Assembly: GCF_009708215.1 (NCBI RefSeq)
Contig: NZ_CP046175.1
Coordinates: 1,426,001-1,490,000, forward strand
DNA length: 64,000 nt
Reading direction: 5' to 3'
From: Occultella kanbiaonis
Lineage (GTDB): Bacteria > Actinomycetota > Actinomycetes > Actinomycetales > Beutenbergiaceae
Positions 8,342 to 16,633 of the stretch are shown here, piece by piece. Each line of letters starts with the position of its first letter. Position 1 is the stretch's first letter. The notes under the pieces were generated by a model, which ran no database searches, was not told the origin of the DNA, and was given only the letters and a program-made list of their open reading frames with translations. The position numbers were made by a program, and so were the translations under genes.

Positions 8342-8515
8342 GGTGGGCCTCCCGGTGGATGCGTGTCTAGGGACTGGATCGTATCGTTATCGCAGACGAG
8401 CGGGCGGGTCGCCATCCCGCTGGGACTCGGGAGCAGGCTGCCGAGTCCAGGCCGGACGTCGAGGTCACCATCGTGCAGGTGACCGGCTCGGCGCCCGCCA
8501 AGGAGGGAGGGGCGC

Positions 8516-9256
8516 GTGTCCGAGGACCTCGACGCGCTCTGGGACTTCGAGGACCCCATCGGCAGTGCCGAGGCGTTCCGGGCCGCGATCGCGCGAACCG
8601 GCGGCGCGGAGCGGGACGTGCTGACCACCCAGCTGGCCCGCGCCCTCGGTCTGGCCGGGCGCTACGACGAGGCGGATCGGCTGCTGGATTCGCTCGACGC
8701 CACGACCGACGCCGCCGATGCCGGTTCCGAGGTCGCGGTGCGGGTGGCGCTCGAACGTGGCCGGCTGCGCCGCAGTTCCGGTCGACCCGACCCGGAGCCG
8801 CTGCGAAGGGCAGCCGACCTGGCGCACACGGCGGGCCTGGAGGCACTCCGGATCGATGCGTTGCACATGCTGGCGCTCGTCGCCGAGACCCCATCGGCGC
8901 AGGTGGTCGCGAACCGGGAGGCGCTCGCATTGGCGCGCACGGCGACCGACCCGCGGGCCCGGCGCTGGGAGGCGAGCCTGCTGAACAACCTGGGCTGCGC
9001 GCTCGTCGACGCGGGTGATCCGGGCGCCGCGCTCGAGGTGTTCCGGCAGGCGCAGCAACTCCGCCACGACGCCGGTCAGGCCCGCGAGGAGCAGATCGCG
9101 CGCTGGATGGTCGCGTGGGCGTTGCGCCTCCTCGGCCGGCGGACGCAGGCCCTGGCCATGCAGCGCGCGCTCAAGGAGGACCTGATCGCCGCGGGGATCG
9201 ATGACGCGGACGTCGACGCCGAGATCGCCCTGCTGACGGATCAGGTGCCGCCCTGA
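8516..9256 (+). CDS. Tetratricopeptide-repeat-like protein of unknown function
   Basis: A 246-residue, almost wholly alpha-helical protein with repeating Ala/Leu-rich helix pairs of TPR character (for example ALGLAGRYDEADRLLDSL, LLNNLGCALVDAGDPGAALEVFRQA and WMVAWALRLLGRRTQALAMQ). It has no signal peptide or membrane segment, so it is cytosolic. TPR proteins act as protein-binding scaffolds. GTG 8516 is preceded by an AGGAGGGAGG Shine-Dalgarno (8501-8510). It sits between the O-methyltransferase (divergent) and sigE (same strand, 76-base gap containing an ECF-type promoter). I do not recognise a specific family, and a link to the sigma-E circuit is only positional. Confidence 0.75.
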   Translation: MSEDLDALWDFEDPIGSAEAFRAAIARTGGAERDVLTTQLARALGLAGRYDEADRLLDSLDATTDAADAGSEVAVRVALERGRLRRSSGRPDPEPLRRAADLAHTAGLEALRIDALHMLALVAETPSAQVVANREALALARTATDPRARRWEASLLNNLGCALVDAGDPGAALEVFRQAQQLRHDAGQAREEQIARWMVAWALRLLGRRTQALAMQRALKEDLIAAGIDDADVDAEIALLTDQVPP

Positions 9257-9263
9257 GCCGGCC

Positions 9264-9289
9264 GGAACACGGCGGCGGCCCCGTTCGTT
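9264..9289 (+). promoter_or_regulatory. ECF-sigma-type promoter upstream of sigE
   Basis: GGAAC at 9264-9268 and CGTT at 9286-9289, 17 bases apart, fit the ECF/sigma-E promoter pattern (GGAAC, about 16-17 bases, CGTT). Lying 44 bases before the sigE ATG, it suggests autoregulation. A separate TAGACT at 9318-9323 could be the housekeeping -10. Confidence 0.5.
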
Positions 9290-9332
9290 CTCTCAGGGAG
9301 TTCCCAGGTAGCGGACGTAGACTCGACGAATC

Positions 9333-9983
9333 ATGGAGGAGCAGCCGGTGGTGGCCCAGACCGACGTCGCGGAGATGATCGGTGAGTCGACGGCGCCGGT
9401 CACGGGGGAGCTGACGACCACCGGGGCGACCGAGCCACTCTGGGAGCCGCCCACGTGGGAACGCGTGGTCCGCGAGAACTCCGACCGGGTCTACCGCCTC
9501 GCCTTCCGGCTCACCGGGAACCGGGCCGACGCCGAGGACCTCACCCAGGAGGTCTTCGTGCGGGTGTTCCGCTCGCTGCACTCCTACAAGCCCGGCACGT
9601 TCGAGGGCTGGCTGCACCGCATCACCACGAACCTGTTCCTGGACGGTCAGCGCCGCAAGAAGCGGATCCGGTTCGACGCGCTCGGCCAGGCCGCCGAGTG
9701 GATCCCCGAGACCGGGGAACGCGGATCACCCGAGCGCGGTTACGAACACGAGAACCTCGACCTGGACGTCCAGCGCGCGCTGGACGTCCTCAAGCCGCAG
9801 TACCGCGCGGCCGTGGTGCTGTGCGATATCGAGGGCCTGTCCTACGAGGAGGTCGGCGCGACCCTTGGCATCTCGATGGGCACGGTCCGGTCCCGGATCC
9901 ACCGTGGTCGGGCCCAGCTGCGCAAGGAGCTCGCTCATCGCTCGCCCCTGGCCGTGGCGGCCGCCCACGAGGAGGACCGGTGA
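9333..9983 (+). CDS. sigE: ECF RNA polymerase sigma factor SigE
   Basis: Extracytoplasmic-function sigma factor, 216 residues, matching actinobacterial SigE, which directs transcription under cell-envelope and heat stress. Region 2 spans about residues 45-112 ([25 protein letters not shown], then [19 protein letters not shown]). Region 4 spans about 145-200, with the helix-turn-helix [25 protein letters not shown]. The 40-residue leader before region 2 is longer than in most ECF factors, as in mycobacterial SigE. ATG 9333 is the first start; GTG codons 6 and 7 (9348, 9351) have a GGAGGA element just upstream and may also be used. The stop overlaps the anti-sigma start (GTGA at 9980-9983). A possible autoregulatory promoter lies at 9264-9289. 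Confidence 0.93.
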   Translation: MEEQPVVAQTDVAEMIGESTAPVTGELTTTGATEPLWEPPTWERVVRENSDRVYRLAFRLTGNRADAEDLTQEVFVRVFRSLHSYKPGTFEGWLHRITTNLFLDGQRRKKRIRFDALGQAAEWIPETGERGSPERGYEHENLDLDVQRALDVLKPQYRAAVVLCDIEGLSYEEVGATLGISMGTVRSRIHRGRAQLRKELAHRSPLAVAAAHEEDR

Positions 9984-10870
9984 GCCATCTCGGACCGCTG
10001 ATCTCCCCGCTCATCGACGGCCAGCTGCCGGCGGCCAAGGCCGAGCGCGCCATGGCCCATGTGGCTGCCTGCGCGCAGTGCCGCGCCGAGGTCGCCGAGG
10101 AACGCGCCTGGCGTTCGGCAGCTCGGTCCGCCGGCGACGCCCGCCCGAGCGAGGACCTGACCGCCCGTCTACTCGCCCTGCAGATCCCCGGCCAGAGTCC
10201 CGGCCCGGTCGGGCCAAGTCTCGACACCCCGTCCCTGGCAGCGTCGGCACGGCGGCCCACGGGAACTGCTCATCCGCTCCGGACCAGAGTGCTGACGGGC
10301 GCCGTCGCGTCGCTCGGGGTCTTCGCCCTTGCCCTGTTCGTGCTCGGAGAGCAACCGCGCCGGGTCGATGACCTCGCCCCTCTCATGGACGCCGGCGGCG
10401 CGCTGTCCGGCGCCACGAACGGCCCCGCGCCGCCCGGCGCCCAGGCGAGCGACGATCGGTCCCGGACCGACTGGATCATCGAGTCCGGCTGGGCCGCCCC
10501 GGACGAACTCCCCGCGGGCATGGTCATCCAGGCCGTCGGGCTGTTGCCGCCGGCGCCCGAGACCGGCGAGATCCTCCAGGTCACCATCGGCACGCCCGGG
10601 TCCGGCCAGCAGGTCATGGTCCTGGAACAGCACGGGATGCTCGACCCGGCGATGCTCGCACCGCTGGAGCCGACCCGGGTCGGCGAGCACACCGTCTACC
10701 TCGTCTCCGGCGAGTGGTGGGTCGTCCAGTGCGAGGACTCCGTCGTCGTCGTCAGTTCCGGTTCCGACCCGGACGCGGCACACGAGTTCATCGAGCACCT
10801 GCCGGCGGGCGGCGGCACGGTGGTCGACCGGCTGACCACCACCCTGTCCGACCTGATCCCCACGTTCTGA
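9980..10870 (+). CDS. rseA: Anti-sigma-E factor (RseA-like, zinc-associated ZAS domain)
   Basis: Membrane-spanning anti-sigma factor expected to hold SigE inactive until envelope stress. The N-terminal cytosolic domain carries the zinc-associated motif H-x3-C-x2-C (HVAACAQC, about residues 30-37) with an earlier His-poor helix. A single transmembrane helix ([20 protein letters not shown]) lies at about residues 99-118. The roughly 175-residue exterior domain is larger than in M. tuberculosis RseA and resembles no named fold that I recognise. GTG 9980 overlaps the sigE stop and has GGAGGA (9971-9976) in front, so the pair is translationally coupled, which keeps the ratio of sigma to anti-sigma fixed. 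Confidence 0.85.
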   Translation: MSHLGPLISPLIDGQLPAAKAERAMAHVAACAQCRAEVAEERAWRSAARSAGDARPSEDLTARLLALQIPGQSPGPVGPSLDTPSLAASARRPTGTAHPLRTRVLTGAVASLGVFALALFVLGEQPRRVDDLAPLMDAGGALSGATNGPAPPGAQASDDRSRTDWIIESGWAAPDELPAGMVIQAVGLLPPAPETGEILQVTIGTPGSGQQVMVLEQHGMLDPAMLAPLEPTRVGEHTVYLVSGEWWVVQCEDSVVVVSSGSDPDAAHEFIEHLPAGGGTVVDRLTTTLSDLIPTF

Positions 10871-10963
10871 CCGGCGCGTGCTGACCGCTGTGGGCGACGT
10901 GCGAGCCTGCACCCACCGGCGACAGGGTCCCGAGTCGCCCGCGGGCACGTCACAATGGATCAC

Positions 10964-12409
10964 ATGAGCACACCCGGCGAGGGGACCGGCGCCCCCGGCG
11001 AGCCCCGCCCGCGCCCGGCGTCGGACGCCGCCTGGGCACCGACCTCGGCTGCCCTGCCACCCCCGCCCGCGGCGGCGCCCGGCTCGGGCATCCCACACAC
11101 ACCGCCAGCGGCGCCGCAGGCGGCGTGGTCCTCGCCGAACCTGGCCGGCTACGCCGCACCCGGCCACCGCGCGGAGCCGAGCCCGCCGACCCGGGCCGGG
11201 CACCCGCCGTCGGGCTTCGGGCAGCAGGGCGCTGGTCCCGGACCGACCGGCCCCCACCAGGCCGGCCCGCCGCCCGGCACGGATACCGCCGCGCGGCCGC
11301 GGCCCCGTCGTCGCGGCGTTCCTGCGGGCGTGGTCGCGCTCCTGATGGCTCTGTGCCTGCTGCTGGGGGTCCTCGGTGGGATCGTCGGAGGGCGGGTGCT
11401 GTTCCCGGACCGTGCGGCGGGGTCGGGGATGCCGACGTCGGACGTGACCACGGGCTCCGGCGGATCGGCGGGTGGCGACATGAACCCGGACTCGGTGGCC
11501 GGCATCGCCGCTCGGGTCCTGCCCAGCACCGTCTACATCGAGGTGCGCACCGGCGCGGGCGGCAGCACCGGCAGCGGGTTCGTGCTCCGCGAGGACGGCT
11601 ACGTGGTCACCAACGCGCACGTGATCGCGGCCGCGAACAACGGCGCCGGCCAGGTCATCGTCATCTTCCCGGACGGATCGCAGGAGGAGGCCGAGATCAT
11701 CGGGTCCACGTCCGACTACGACCTCGCCGTGCTGCGAGTGGACCGCGACGACCTGACCCCGCTCGTGCTCGGGGACTCCGACGCCGTCGTCGTCGGTGAG
11801 CCCGTGGTCGCGATCGGCGCCCCGCTCGGCCTGGAGGGCACGGTCACGGCGGGCATCGTGAGCGCACTGGACCGCCCGGTCAGTGTGGCCGGGGGCAGCG
11901 AACGCAGTTTCATCAACGCGATCCAGACCGACGCCGCGATCAACCCGGGCAACTCCGGCGGGCCGCTCGTGAACACCGCCGGTGAGGTGATCGGGGTGAA
12001 CACGGCGATCGCGACCGATGAGCAGGCCGGTGCGATCGGCCTCGGCTTCGCGATCCCGAGCGTGCAGGTGCGCCGCACCGCCGAACAGATCATCGAGACC
12101 GGGCGGGCCACCTACCCGATCATCGGGGCCACACTGACCGGTGACTACACCGGCGAGGGCGTGCAGATCGTGCCCACCGACGAGGCCGACGGCGTGGACC
12201 CGGTCACCCCCGGCGGTCCCGCCGAGGAGGCCGGTCTGCAGCCCGGCGACGTGATTGTCGCCATCGACGGCGAGCCGGTGACGACCGCCGACGAGCTCAT
12301 CGTGAAGATCCGGTCCCACGCTCCGGGGGACGTCATCACATTGACACTCCTGGAGGACGGCGGGGAGCGGGAGATCGAGGTAACCCTCGGCGAACGGGAG
12401 AGTGAGTAG
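10964..12409 (+). CDS. htrA: HtrA-type membrane-anchored trypsin-like serine protease with PDZ domain
   Basis: Envelope quality-control protease of the DegP/HtrA family, about 481 residues. It has a long Pro/Ala/Gly-rich cytosolic N-terminus (1-115), one transmembrane helix (GVVALLMALCLLLGVLGGIVGG), and an outside protease domain with the catalytic triad His (NAHVIAAANN), Asp (TSDYDLAVLRV) and Ser (NPGNSGGPL). A C-terminal PDZ domain follows (GGPAEEAGLQPGDVIVAIDGEPV). It follows sigE-rseA as in M. tuberculosis and is a likely member of the sigma-E response. CACAAT at 10951-10956 sits 7 bases before ATG 10964 and no Shine-Dalgarno is seen, so a leaderless start at 10964 is preferred over ATG 10955. 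Confidence 0.92.
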   Translation: MSTPGEGTGAPGEPRPRPASDAAWAPTSAALPPPPAAAPGSGIPHTPPAAPQAAWSSPNLAGYAAPGHRAEPSPPTRAGHPPSGFGQQGAGPGPTGPHQAGPPPGTDTAARPRPRRRGVPAGVVALLMALCLLLGVLGGIVGGRVLFPDRAAGSGMPTSDVTTGSGGSAGGDMNPDSVAGIAARVLPSTVYIEVRTGAGGSTGSGFVLREDGYVVTNAHVIAAANNGAGQVIVIFPDGSQEEAEIIGSTSDYDLAVLRVDRDDLTPLVLGDSDAVVVGEPVVAIGAPLGLEGTVTAGIVSALDRPVSVAGGSERSFINAIQTDAAINPGNSGGPLVNTAGEVIGVNTAIATDEQAGAIGLGFAIPSVQVRRTAEQIIETGRATYPIIGATLTGDYTGEGVQIVPTDEADGVDPVTPGGPAEEAGLQPGDVIVAIDGEPVTTADELIVKIRSHAPGDVITLTLLEDGGEREIEVTLGERESE

Positions 12410-12416
12410 TGACGGG

Positions 12417-12422
12417 TAGCAT
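12417..12422 (+). promoter_or_regulatory. -10 element of tatB, leaderless-type
   Basis: TAGCAT lies 6 bases before the GTG start at 12429 and just after the htrA stop, with no Shine-Dalgarno. tatB can therefore be expressed separately from htrA. Confidence 0.5.
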
Positions 12423-12428
12423 GGGCTC

Positions 12429-12875
12429 GTGAACACGGAGGAGATCCTCATCCTCATCGTCATCGCCGCGGTGATCATCGGCCCCGAGCGACTGCCGAGT
12501 TATGCCGAACAGCTGGGCCGCCTCGTGCGCCAGTTGAAGCAGATGGCTACCGGTGCGACCCAGATGGTCAAGGAAGAACTCGGTCCGGAGATGAGCGACA
12601 TCGACCTGACCAAGCTCGACCCGCGCAAGTACGACCCCCGCCGGATCGTGCGGGATGCCCTGCTCGACGACACCCCGTTCTCGAGCAAGCCGGCCAAGCC
12701 GAAGCCGGCCCGGACCACCACGGCCGCGGGCACGGTGGCGGCCGCGACGGGCACGGCGGCAGCAGTGGCGACCGCCTCGGTGGCGGCGACGGCCTCGGGT
12801 TCGGACGGGGTCACCGAAGACGCCCTGGTCGGCGCGGCCATGCTGGTGACGCCGTTCGACGACGAGGCCACCTGA
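12429..12875 (+). CDS. tatB: Sec-independent (Tat) translocase subunit TatB
   Basis: Subunit of the twin-arginine translocase, which exports folded proteins; TatB with TatC forms the receptor for the RR signal peptide. The 148-residue protein has the family plan: one short N-terminal transmembrane helix (ILILIVIAAVIIGPERLP), the hinge, and an amphipathic helix (YAEQLGRLVRQLKQMATGATQ). A variable tail follows, here rich in Ala, Thr and Lys-Pro. Its place after htrA matches tatB (Rv1224) of M. tuberculosis. The Ala-rich tail (about 95-135) is low complexity. GTG 12429 is preceded by TAGCAT with a 6-base spacing, so a leaderless start is likely. Confidence 0.88.
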   Translation: MNTEEILILIVIAAVIIGPERLPSYAEQLGRLVRQLKQMATGATQMVKEELGPEMSDIDLTKLDPRKYDPRRIVRDALLDDTPFSSKPAKPKPARTTTAAGTVAAATGTAAAVATASVAATASGSDGVTEDALVGAAMLVTPFDDEAT

Positions 12876-12929
12876 CCTTCGCCGGCCTGTCCCGCTGAGC
12901 GAGGTCCGGTCCCGCGGCGGATCGAGCGG

Positions 12930-14114
12930 TCAGCCGACCGGCGAGATGGCCAGCTTGCGACCGGCCAGGCTCCGGGAGCGGCGGGAGAGGGTGCGCGCGA
13001 TGTCGCGCAGCACGTCCGCCGCGGGCGAGTCGGTGGCGGTGCGCACCGAGGGCTGACCGCTGTCCCCGCCCTCGCGCAGAGACACCTCGAGCGGGATCTG
13101 GCCGAGCAACGGCACGTCGGTCTCGAGCGTCTTGGCGAGCTCCTCGGCGACGCGCTGCCCTCCGCCGGCCCCGAAGATCTCCAGGCGGGAGCCGTCGCTC
13201 TGCTCCAACCAGGACATGTTCTCGATCACGCCGACCACCTTCTGCGAGGTGGCCTGCGCCATCGAGCCCGCCCGCTCGGCGACCTCGGCGGCTGCGAGCT
13301 GCGGGGTGGTGACCACGAGCAGCTCCGCGTTCGGCAGCAGCTGGGCCACCGAGATCGCGATGTCGCCGGTCCCCGGCGGCAGGTCCAGCAGCAGCACGTC
13401 CAGGTCGCCCCAGAACACGTCCGCGAGGAACTGCTGCAGGGCTCGGTGGAGCATCGGGCCACGCCACACCACGGGTCGCCCGGGCTGGGTGAACATGCCG
13501 ATCGAGATGACCTTCACGTCCCCGGCGACCGGGGGCAGGATCATGTCGTCGACCTTCGTGGGTGGGTGCTCGACGCCGAGCATCCGGGGGATCGAGAAGC
13601 CGTACACGTCCGCGTCCAGGACGCCCACCTTGAGGCCGTCGGCGGCCATCGCCGCGGCCAGGTTCGCCGTCACGGTGGACTTGCCGACGCCGCCCTTGCC
13701 GGAGGCGACGGCGTACACGCGGGTGAGGTTGTCCGGCTGCGAGAACGGGATGACCGGCTCCGCGACGCCGCCCCGCAGCTTCATGCGCAGCGCGGTGCGT
13801 TCGTCGTCGGTCATCACGGTCATGTCAACGACCACGCGGGCCACGCCCTCGATCCGCTCGACGGCGGCGGTGACGTCGGAGATGATCGTTTCCCGCAGCG
13901 GGCAGCCGGAGGTGGTCAGGGCGATCCCGACGGTCACCACGGCGCCGTCGCCGCCAGCGTCGATCGCGACGCCGCGGACCATGTCCAGGTCCGTGATGGG
14001 CCGGCGGATCTCGGGGTCGAGGACCGTCTTCAGTGCCTCGTGGACACGTTCCTCGGTGGGTGCCGCGGCGGTGGGGGAGCTGGCGGACGGGGCCGGGGAG
14101 GGTGACGCTGACAT
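12930..14114 (-). CDS. mrp: Mrp/NBP35-family iron-sulfur cluster carrier ATPase (ApbC-type)
   Basis: P-loop ATPase of the Mrp/ApbC family that binds and delivers Fe-S clusters to apo-proteins. The 394-residue protein has an N-terminal MIP18/DUF59 domain (about 22-100, with TSGCPLRE containing Cys71) and the ATPase domain with the deviant Walker A GKGGVGKS (139-146), a DVYGFSIPRML switch and DLPPGTGD. The CxxC motif seen near the C-terminus of many ApbC proteins is not visible here, so cluster binding may rely on other residues. ATG 14114 has TAGACT 6 bases upstream and no Shine-Dalgarno. It converges with tatB and keeps the order seen in M. tuberculosis (mrp = Rv1229c). Confidence 0.92.
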   Translation of the reverse strand: MSASPSPAPSASSPTAAAPTEERVHEALKTVLDPEIRRPITDLDMVRGVAIDAGGDGAVVTVGIALTTSGCPLRETIISDVTAAVERIEGVARVVVDMTVMTDDERTALRMKLRGGVAEPVIPFSQPDNLTRVYAVASGKGGVGKSTVTANLAAAMAADGLKVGVLDADVYGFSIPRMLGVEHPPTKVDDMILPPVAGDVKVISIGMFTQPGRPVVWRGPMLHRALQQFLADVFWGDLDVLLLDLPPGTGDIAISVAQLLPNAELLVVTTPQLAAAEVAERAGSMAQATSQKVVGVIENMSWLEQSDGSRLEIFGAGGGQRVAEELAKTLETDVPLLGQIPLEVSLREGGDSGQPSVRTATDSPAADVLRDIARTLSRRSRSLAGRKLAISPVG

Positions 14115-14120
14115 GCTTCG

Positions 14121-14126
14121 AGTCTA
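14121..14126 (-). promoter_or_regulatory. -10 element of mrp, leaderless-type
   Basis: On the minus strand TAGACT ends 6 bases before ATG 14114, without an intervening Shine-Dalgarno. Confidence 0.55.
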
Positions 14127-14178
14127 AGCCCGCCCCACGCGTTCCCGGCCCGGCCCACAGGCAGGTGTGAGCGGGCTC

Positions 14179-14691
14179 TCAGCCCTTCTCCTCGGCGGCC
14201 TCGTCGGACCGCTCGGCCTGGAGGTCCTCGAGCAGCGAGCGCAGCTCGCCGCGCACGAAGTCCCGGGTCGCCACGTCGTTCAGGGCCATCCGCAGTGCGG
14301 CCATCTCCCGGGCCAGGTACTCGGTGTCGGCGAGGTTGCGCTCGGCGCGGCGCCGGTCCTGCTCGGCCGAGACCCGGTCCCGGTCAGTCTGGCGGTCCTG
14401 GGCGAGCAGGATCAGCGGGGCCGAGTAGGAGGCCTGCAGCGACAGCATCAGCGTGAGCAGCGTGAAGTTCAGGGCCCGGGGGTCGAACTGCAGGTGCTCC
14501 GGGGCCAGGGTGTTCCAGGCCAGCCACGCGAAGCAGAAGACCGTCATGTACAGCAGGAACCGGGGGGTCCCCATGAACATGGCGATCGCCTCGGCCACCT
14601 TGCCGAAGGTGTCCTTGTCCCGTTCACGACGGCGGGGCAGCCAGCGGCGCCGGGCGGACAGGGGGGTGTCCAGGCTGTCGTCGTCAGCCAT
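14179..14691 (-). CDS. DUF1003 membrane protein
   Basis: A 170-residue membrane protein of the DUF1003 family. Two hydrophobic helices (RFLLYMTVFCFAWLAWNTL and LTLLMLSLQASYSAPLILLAQ) flank the family's FDPRALNFTLLTL element. The first 35 residues are basic and the C-terminal 70 residues form a charged, coiled-coil-prone tail (QDRQTDRDRVSAEQDRR). The gene overlaps the upstream MgtE_N/CBS gene by 8 bases, so the two products are co-expressed. The same pair occurs in M. tuberculosis (Rv1231c-Rv1232c). The function is unknown. Since the partner protein lacks the MgtE channel, this membrane protein is a candidate effector for it. Confidence 0.88.
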   Translation of the reverse strand: MADDDSLDTPLSARRRWLPRRRERDKDTFGKVAEAIAMFMGTPRFLLYMTVFCFAWLAWNTLAPEHLQFDPRALNFTLLTLMLSLQASYSAPLILLAQDRQTDRDRVSAEQDRRRAERNLADTEYLAREMAALRMALNDVATRDFVRGELRSLLEDLQAERSDEAAEEKG

Positions 14692-15964
14692 GCGCGTCCC
14701 CCATCGCCTGGTCGGTCACGTCGTCGTCGGCGTCGCGCCAGTCCTCGGGGAGCAGGTGGTCGAGCACGTCGTCGACGCTGACCGCCCCGAGCAGCCGCCG
14801 CTCCTCGTCCACCACGGGCAACGCCGTCAGGTTGTACGTCGCGAGCAGCCGGGTCAGCGCCCCGATGCCGGCATCGGGCGTCACCGGCTCGATGTCCTTG
14901 TCCAGGAACGTCCCGATCGCCTCGTGCGGCGGCTCGCGCAACATCCGCTGCAGGTGCGCCACGCCGAGCAGCCGCCCGGTCGGGGTCTCCAGCGGCGGTC
15001 GGACCACGAACACCATCGCGGCCAGCGACGGGGTGATGTCCTCGCGGCGGGCGTGCGCGAGGGCCGTTGCCACCGTGGCCTCCGGCGGCAGGATGATCGG
15101 CTCGGTGGTCATCAGACCACCCGCGCTGTGGTCGGCGTAGACGAGCAGGCGGCGCACGTCCTCGGCCTCCTCCGGCTCCATCAGCTCCAGCAGCTCGGAG
15201 GCCTGGTGGGTCGGCAGCTCGGAGATCAGGTCGGCGGCGTCGTCCGGTTGCATCGCATCGAGGACGTCCGCGGCCCGGTCCGCAGTGAGGGCGGACACGA
15301 TGGACACCCGGTCGTCGTCGCCGAGCTCCTCCAGGACGTCGGCCAGGCGTTCGTCCGGGAGCGCCGCGGCAACCTCCAGGCGACGCCGGTCCGGCAGGTC
15401 GTGGAGCACGTCCGCGAGGTCCGCGGGCTTGAGGTCCTCCATGGTGGCCAGCAGCGCCGTGGCGCCCTGCTGCTCCTCCGTCGGGGCGAGCCCCTGCACG
15501 TCTCCGACGTCGATCACCATGGACTCGCCGCGTCGGAACAGGCCCCCCTTCGACGGGGTCCGACGGCGGACGAACAGTTTCGTGACGAGCCAGTCCCGGT
15601 TGCGCTGCTGCTCGATGGCCGCGTCCTCGATGGCGACCTCACCGGAGCCGTCGAGCATCGCGACGTGCCGGTCGAAGAGCTGGCTGACCACCAGGGTCTC
15701 GGCCGCCCGCTGCTCGAACCGCCGGATGTTCACCAGCCCCGTCGTGATCACGGCGCCCGGGTCGATCGAGGTGACGCGCGAGAGCGGCAGGAACACCCGC
15801 CGTCGACCCGGGACCTCCACCACCAGGCCGACCGCACGGGGCGGCAGCTTGACGCGGAGCAGGACGACGACGTCGTGCACCCGCCCGACCCGGTCCCCGA
15901 GCGGGTCGAAGACCCCGGTGCCGGCCAGGCGGGCCACGAAGACCCGGCTCGTCGCAGTACTCAC
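14684..15964 (-). CDS. PRC-barrel/MgtE N-terminal/CBS-pair protein without the MgtE channel domain
   Basis: A 426-residue soluble protein. The N-terminal third contains PRC-barrel-like beta segments (VFVARLAGTGVFDPLGDRVG and later repeats). It is followed by an MgtE N-terminal superhelical domain (about 180-290, with HDLPDRRRLEVAAAL, DVLDAMQPDDAADLISEL and ELMEPEEAEDVRRLL) and a CBS pair (about 295-420). The five-helix MgtE pore is absent, so this is a Mg2+/nucleotide-sensing module rather than a transporter. GTG 15964 is the best start (VSTATSRVFVARL). It overlaps the DUF1003 membrane gene by 8 bases. It corresponds to Rv1232c in the syntenic M. tuberculosis block. A role as magnesium or adenylate sensor is inference. 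Confidence 0.85.
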   Translation of the reverse strand: MSTATSRVFVARLAGTGVFDPLGDRVGRVHDVVVLLRVKLPPRAVGLVVEVPGRRRVFLPLSRVTSIDPGAVITTGLVNIRRFEQRAAETLVVSQLFDRHVAMLDGSGEVAIEDAAIEQQRNRDWLVTKLFVRRRTPSKGGLFRRGESMVIDVGDVQGLAPTEEQQGATALLATMEDLKPADLADVLHDLPDRRRLEVAAALPDERLADVLEELGDDDRVSIVSALTADRAADVLDAMQPDDAADLISELPTHQASELLELMEPEEAEDVRRLLVYADHSAGGLMTTEPIILPPEATVATALAHARREDITPSLAAMVFVVRPPLETPTGRLLGVAHLQRMLREPPHEAIGTFLDKDIEPVTPDAGIGALTRLLATYNLTALPVVDEERRLLGAVSVDDVLDHLLPEDWRDADDDVTDQAMGDAHG

Positions 15965-16039
15965 GGCGGTCAGCCTATGCCAGCGACCCGGGTGCGGCCC
16001 GAGGTGACAGCCGCCACGCCAGCAGGGGACAATGGCGCC

Positions 16040-16543
16040 ATGCCAACCATGGGAACGCCGACCGACCCGCGCGGGGGAGCCCAGCCGCGCGGCGACGAGA
16101 TCGCCAGCTACGACACCTATCTCGAGGCGCAGCGGGCCGTCGACTTCCTCGCGGACTCCGAGTTCGAGGTCAAGGCCGTGACCATCGTCGGCACCGACCT
16201 GAAGATGGTCGAGCGGATCACCGGCCGGCGCACCTACCCCTCGGCGGCGCTGCAGGGCGCCGCCTCCGGTGCCTACTTCGGTCTGTTCGTGGGCCTGCTG
16301 CTCTCCCTGTTCGGCACCGGGTCGCTGCTGAACACGATCCTGCCGGCGCTGCTGATCGGCGCGGGCTTCGGGATGCTGTTCGCCGTGGTCTCCTACGCGT
16401 TCACCGGCGGGCGCCGCGACTTCACGTCCTCCTCGCAGGTGGTGGCCAGCAAGTTCGCCATCCTCTGCCTCACCGAGAGCGCCAGCAAGGCGCGCGAGCT
16501 GCTCGCGGAACTGCCCCCGCAACAGGACCCGCTCGCCCGTTGA
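16040..16543 (+). CDS. General stress protein 17M-like membrane protein
   Basis: A 167-residue protein with an N-terminal general-stress-protein 17M-like domain (about 18-60: ASYDTYLEAQRAVDFLADSEF) followed by two closely spaced hydrophobic helices rich in Gly and Leu (ASGAYFGLFVGLLLSLF and TILPALLIGAGFGMLFAVV) and a short soluble tail. It matches Rv1234, which sits in the same neighbourhood in M. tuberculosis. The function is unknown; the helical Gly-rich pair resembles glycine-zipper membrane inserts. ATG 16040 has GACAAT 6 bases upstream, so the transcript is probably leaderless. It is divergent from the MgtE_N/CBS gene. Confidence 0.83.
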   Translation: MPTMGTPTDPRGGAQPRGDEIASYDTYLEAQRAVDFLADSEFEVKAVTIVGTDLKMVERITGRRTYPSAALQGAASGAYFGLFVGLLLSLFGTGSLLNTILPALLIGAGFGMLFAVVSYAFTGGRRDFTSSSQVVASKFAILCLTESASKARELLAELPPQQDPLAR

Positions 16544-16557
16544 TCCGGCGCGCGCGC

Positions 16558-16633
16558 CGCCCAGTTAGTCTCCTAGTCGTCGAGTAAGTCGTGAACAACC
16601 GGCTACCTCGACGGTTACCCGACTAACTCGGCG
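16558..16633. repeat. Long nested inverted repeat between convergent genes
   Basis: Left arm 16558-16570 and right arm 16621-16633 pair over 13 bases with one mismatch (core AGTTAGTC / GACTAACT). Inside, 16574-16584 pairs with 16607-16617 (core CGTCGAG / CTCGACG, two G-T pairs), leaving a 22-base loop. It fills much of the gap between the stress-protein gene (+, ends 16543) and the DUF2079 gene (-, ends 16662), and is less GC-rich than its surroundings. It may be a bidirectional terminator, a structured RNA or a relic of a small palindromic element. Confidence 0.55.
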
